DNA from: Bacillota bacterium
Lineage (GTDB): Bacteria > Bacillota > Clostridia > Lachnospirales > Lachnospiraceae
Reading direction: 5' to 3'
Length of the DNA: 16,565 bases
Assembly (NCBI GenBank): GCA_017861355.1
Contig: JAGFXQ010000030.1
Span: 1-16,565, forward strand
Below the pieces are notes generated by a model. That model worked only from the letters and a program-made list of their open reading frames with translations. It made no database searches and had not been told where the DNA came from. The translations under genes were made by a program, and so were the position numbers. Shown piece after piece: positions 14,543 through 16,565 of this stretch (the first letter of the stretch is position 1; the number at the start of each line of letters is the position of its first letter).

Positions 14543-15133
14543 TTATTCTAATTCAATTCTTCGAACCAATGCAAAAAGCCATTCAGAATTATTCTTATCT
14601 ACAACATCTTCGCATTTGTCCAGGTCTATTATCTCCAGGTTCTCATATCTGCCGATCAGTTCCTTCAAGGTCTTCGTACGATAGTCGGTATAATAACGAC
14701 CATCCCTCTCACCTTCGTATTCACCGTAACGGAACGACATGAAGAGAACACCATTTATCTTTAAGCTGTTAATTACTTTTGATAATATCGTATCTATCTC
14801 ATCGCTAGGTACATGCAATAAAGATGCACATGCCCATATTCCGTCAAACACCTCATTAAAATCCATTTCAGCAAATGATAGATGTAATACATCCTGTCCG
14901 ATATGTATACTGGCTAAATCACACATTTCTTCAGATGCATCCATCGCAGTTACATCGTAGCCACAGGAAATAAAATATGCGCTGTCTCTGCCTGAACCAC
15001 AGCCCAGATCCAAGACACTTGCTCCTTCCGGTAATTGTTCTGTGAAAAGATCCCACCAGTTCTGCATATTGATATCTACTGTTCTTTCGAAATACTCCAC
15101 TGCGTTCTTATCATAATACTCTATCGAGTCCAA
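14543..15133 (-). CDS. Class I SAM-dependent methyltransferase
   Basis: This 196-residue cytosolic protein has the seven-strand methyltransferase fold. Motif I VLDLGCGSG (40-48) binds S-adenosylmethionine, the acidic end of strand 2 is in TAMDASEEM (62-70), and FDGIWACASLLHVP (96-109) is the post-II/III region seen in the Methyltransf_11/25 and TehB-like groups. The N-terminal YYDKNAVEYFERT is typical of small stand-alone members. The substrate is unknown; small molecules are more likely than nucleic acids given the size. Translation begins with TTG at 15133, supported by AAGGAGGG at about nine bases; the next ATG would remove 22 conserved-looking residues. It is divergent from the thioesterase gene. 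Confidence 0.85.
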   Translation of the reverse strand: MDSIEYYDKNAVEYFERTVDINMQNWWDLFTEQLPEGASVLDLGCGSGRDSAYFISCGYDVTAMDASEEMCDLASIHIGQDVLHLSFAEMDFNEVFDGIWACASLLHVPSDEIDTILSKVINSLKINGVLFMSFRYGEYEGERDGRYYTDYRTKTLKELIGRYENLEIIDLDKCEDVVDKNNSEWLFALVRRIELE

Positions 15134-15162
15134 TTAATTATCCCTCCTTCATAAACAAGCTT

Positions 15163-15191
15163 ATTATAACAAATATATATTAAGAATTCCA
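15163..15191 (-). promoter_or_regulatory. Candidate methyltransferase promoter
   Basis: Minus-strand TATAAT (15168-15163) with a weak TGGAAT 17 bases upstream (15191-15186). The -10 is perfect and the -35 poor. The predicted leader is short, about 25 bases. Confidence 0.5.
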
Positions 15192-15257
15192 GCACTTTTC
15201 CTTGAAATCATAAATTCTTTATAAATACAAAAAAAGCTATGGAAAAATCGTAAAAAA

Positions 15258-15266
15258 TGCTATAAT
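15258..15266 (+). promoter_or_regulatory. Extended -10 promoter of the thioesterase gene
   Basis: TGCTATAAT combines the TGn extension with a perfect TATAAT (15261-15266). No good -35 box lies at 17 bases, as expected for extended -10 promoters. Predicted start is near 15273. Confidence 0.6.
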
Positions 15267-15280
15267 AGAGAAATGGTTAG

Positions 15281-15315
15281 AAAAAGCTTTCCTGTATAAT
15301 AAGACAGGCTTTTAA
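15281..15315 (+). promoter_or_regulatory. Attenuator-like hairpin in the thioesterase leader
   Basis: CCTGT (15291-15295) pairs with ACAGG (15304-15308), extended by A-rich/T-rich pairing outside with a bulge, then TTTTAATTTG. It could act as a weak terminator within the leader. Confidence 0.35.
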
Positions 15316-15345
15316 TTTGTTATGACTTAGAAAGGCAGTTCTCAC

Positions 15346-16062
15346 ATGTATAGTTTCAATAGCAGAGTTCGATACACCGAGTTAAATCATCAAAAGGGAA
15401 TTATGGATCCCTCGTCTATTATAAATTACTTTCAGGATTGTAGTACCTTCCAATCCGAGGATATGAACCGAGGATTAGCATTCTTAAGCTCTAAGAACCG
15501 TGTTTGGTTATTAAATAGCTGGCAGTTACAGCTACTTCATCCGATCCACCTTGGTGATGAGATCATGGTAGGAACCTGGCCTTATGATTTTAAGGGCTTT
15601 TATGGATATCGTAATTTTGTTATGATGAATACCGATAAGGAAATACTTGCTGTTGCTAACTCTGTATGGGTATATCTCGATACACAAACCCAAAGGCCGG
15701 TTAGAATCCCGGCAGATCTGAACGGTTATACCGTGGAACCTCCTTACCCGATGGAGTATGCAGACCGCAAGATCGACACAGAAGGGCAGTTCGAATCCCA
15801 GACTCCTCTCACCGTTGTAAAATCGAATATAGACTCGTATCATCATGTGAACAATGGACAATATATCCGTATGGCGGAACAATACCTTCCAGATAATTTT
15901 ATGATTAGATCCATGAGGGTAGAATATCGAATGCAGGCAGTGCTTGGTGATTGTATCATTCCTAAGGTTATTAGGGAAGAGGATAAATACCTCATCCTTT
16001 TAGACTCAGTGAGTGAGAAGCCTTATTCCATTGTTGAATTTATAGGAAAACACATATCCTAA
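15346..16062 (+). CDS. Acyl-ACP thioesterase (FatA/FatB-like double hotdog)
   Basis: This 238-residue cytosolic enzyme is predicted to release fatty acids from acyl carrier protein. It has two hotdog halves: the first (about 1-130) with MYSFNSRVRYTELNHQKGIM and WLLNSWQLQLLHPIHLGDEI, the second (about 150-238) with NIDSYHHVNNGQYIRMAEQY. The catalytic region keeps Asp163 and His167, but the position that holds the catalytic-site Asn in plant FatB (as I recall Asp-Val-Asn-Gln-His) is Tyr165. Length fits the bacterial family. The ATG at 15346 follows AGAAAGG by about ten bases. The S1 protein gene starts 24 bases after the stop, so the two are likely cotranscribed. Chain-length preference cannot be read. 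Confidence 0.9.
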   Translation: MYSFNSRVRYTELNHQKGIMDPSSIINYFQDCSTFQSEDMNRGLAFLSSKNRVWLLNSWQLQLLHPIHLGDEIMVGTWPYDFKGFYGYRNFVMMNTDKEILAVANSVWVYLDTQTQRPVRIPADLNGYTVEPPYPMEYADRKIDTEGQFESQTPLTVVKSNIDSYHHVNNGQYIRMAEQYLPDNFMIRSMRVEYRMQAVLGDCIIPKVIREEDKYLILLDSVSEKPYSIVEFIGKHIS

Positions 16063-16086
16063 TGATAGAAAGAAAGGATAACAATT

Positions 16087-16565
16087 ATGATAGAATTAGG
16101 AAAATATCAAAACCTAGAGGTTGTAAAGAAGACGGACTTCGGTATGTATTTGAGTGCAGATGGCAAAGATTCCAAGCACACGATACTGCTTCCGATCAAG
16201 GAAGTTCCCGAAGGTTGCGTCGTAGGCGATCATTTGGAGGTATTCCTGTATAAGGATTCCGAAGACAGAGAGATTGCAACCACGGCAAAGGTTCCCGTTA
16301 CTCTTGGTGGACTAGCTGTTTTAAAAGTAAAAGAAGTAAGCACGGTCGGAGCCTTTTTAGGCTGGGGTCTGATGAAGGATCTACTACTACCTTATAAGGA
16401 ACAGACCAGAAAGGTGGAAGAGGGAGATCAAGTACTTATCTCACTCTATGTTGATAAAAGCAGTCGGCTTTGTGCAACCATGAAAGTCTATGACATGCTT
16501 TCCAAAGAATCCCCTTATAAAAAGGATGATTTCGTCACCGGAATTATCTATGATGAGATTGATTC
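16087..16565 (+). CDS. CvfB-like S1 RNA-binding protein (3' end cut by window)
   Basis: The open frame from ATG 16087 (after AAAGGA, eight bases) runs to the window end, giving 159 residues beginning MIELGKYQNLEVVKKTDFGM. The pattern matches CvfB/YitL, a conserved S1-type RNA-binding protein: a first S1-like barrel (about 3-65, TDFGMYLSADGKDSKHTILL then LEVFLYKDSEDREIATTAK), a second S1-like unit (about 75-135, VGAFLGWGLMKDLLLPYKEQ), and the start of a third (GIIYDEID). In Staphylococcus the family affects virulence gene expression; the general role is probably RNA binding. The winged-helix C-terminus expected in the family lies outside the window. Confidence 0.88.
   Translation, partial: MIELGKYQNLEVVKKTDFGMYLSADGKDSKHTILLPIKEVPEGCVVGDHLEVFLYKDSEDREIATTAKVPVTLGGLAVLKVKEVSTVGAFLGWGLMKDLLLPYKEQTRKVEEGDQVLISLYVDKSSRLCATMKVYDMLSKESPYKKDDFVTGIIYDEID

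Overview
The window looks like chromosomal core DNA of a low-GC, motile, anaerobic Firmicute, most likely a member of the Lachnospiraceae (Clostridia). The reasons are the hpf-secA-prfB order, AGGAGG-type ribosome binding sites before almost every gene, sigma-A style promoters, and a YjfB-type small motility protein together with CheW and PilZ proteins. The family-level assignment is inference. I see no phage, insertion sequence, CRISPR array, tRNA or rRNA.

Layout, left to right. (1) 1-2522, minus strand: a threonine-branch cluster, transcribed leftward as an ACT-domain regulator (PheB/ThrR type), homoserine dehydrogenase (hom), and a phosphoglycerate-mutase-like protein of the 'proposed homoserine kinase' clade, cut by the window edge. 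(2) 2684-6720, minus: prfB (with a programmed frameshift), a stand-alone CheW, and a polar amino-acid ABC importer (glnH, glnP, glnQ), closely spaced and possibly one transcript. (3) 6792-10260, minus: hpf (long form) and secA, each with its own promoter and terminator. (4) 10261-10919: a 660-base AT-rich gap with a tight cluster of DnaA boxes. (5) 10920-14068, minus: a PilZ protein, a secreted SH3b-NlpC/P60 cell-wall hydrolase, and thioredoxin reductase. (6) 14101-16565, mixed strands: a small YjfB-like gene (+) converging with a methyltransferase (-) on a shared terminator, then an acyl-ACP thioesterase and a CvfB-like S1 protein (+), the latter cut by the window end.

The coding content is ordinary: threonine synthesis, translation termination, protein export, ribosome hibernation, amino-acid uptake, wall remodelling, redox and lipid thioesterase functions. 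The less explained material is between genes. The best candidates for something undescribed are a compact gap-free multi-helix leader before the ACT-domain regulator (2448-2522), a three-hairpin spacer before hom (1872-1979), a DnaA-box cluster far from any dnaA gene (10547-10617), a direct-repeat-flanked structured element (11456-11592), and a leader of glnH where one strand can pair either upstream or with the ribosome binding site (5022-5054). I do not see a convincing new multi-gene system.
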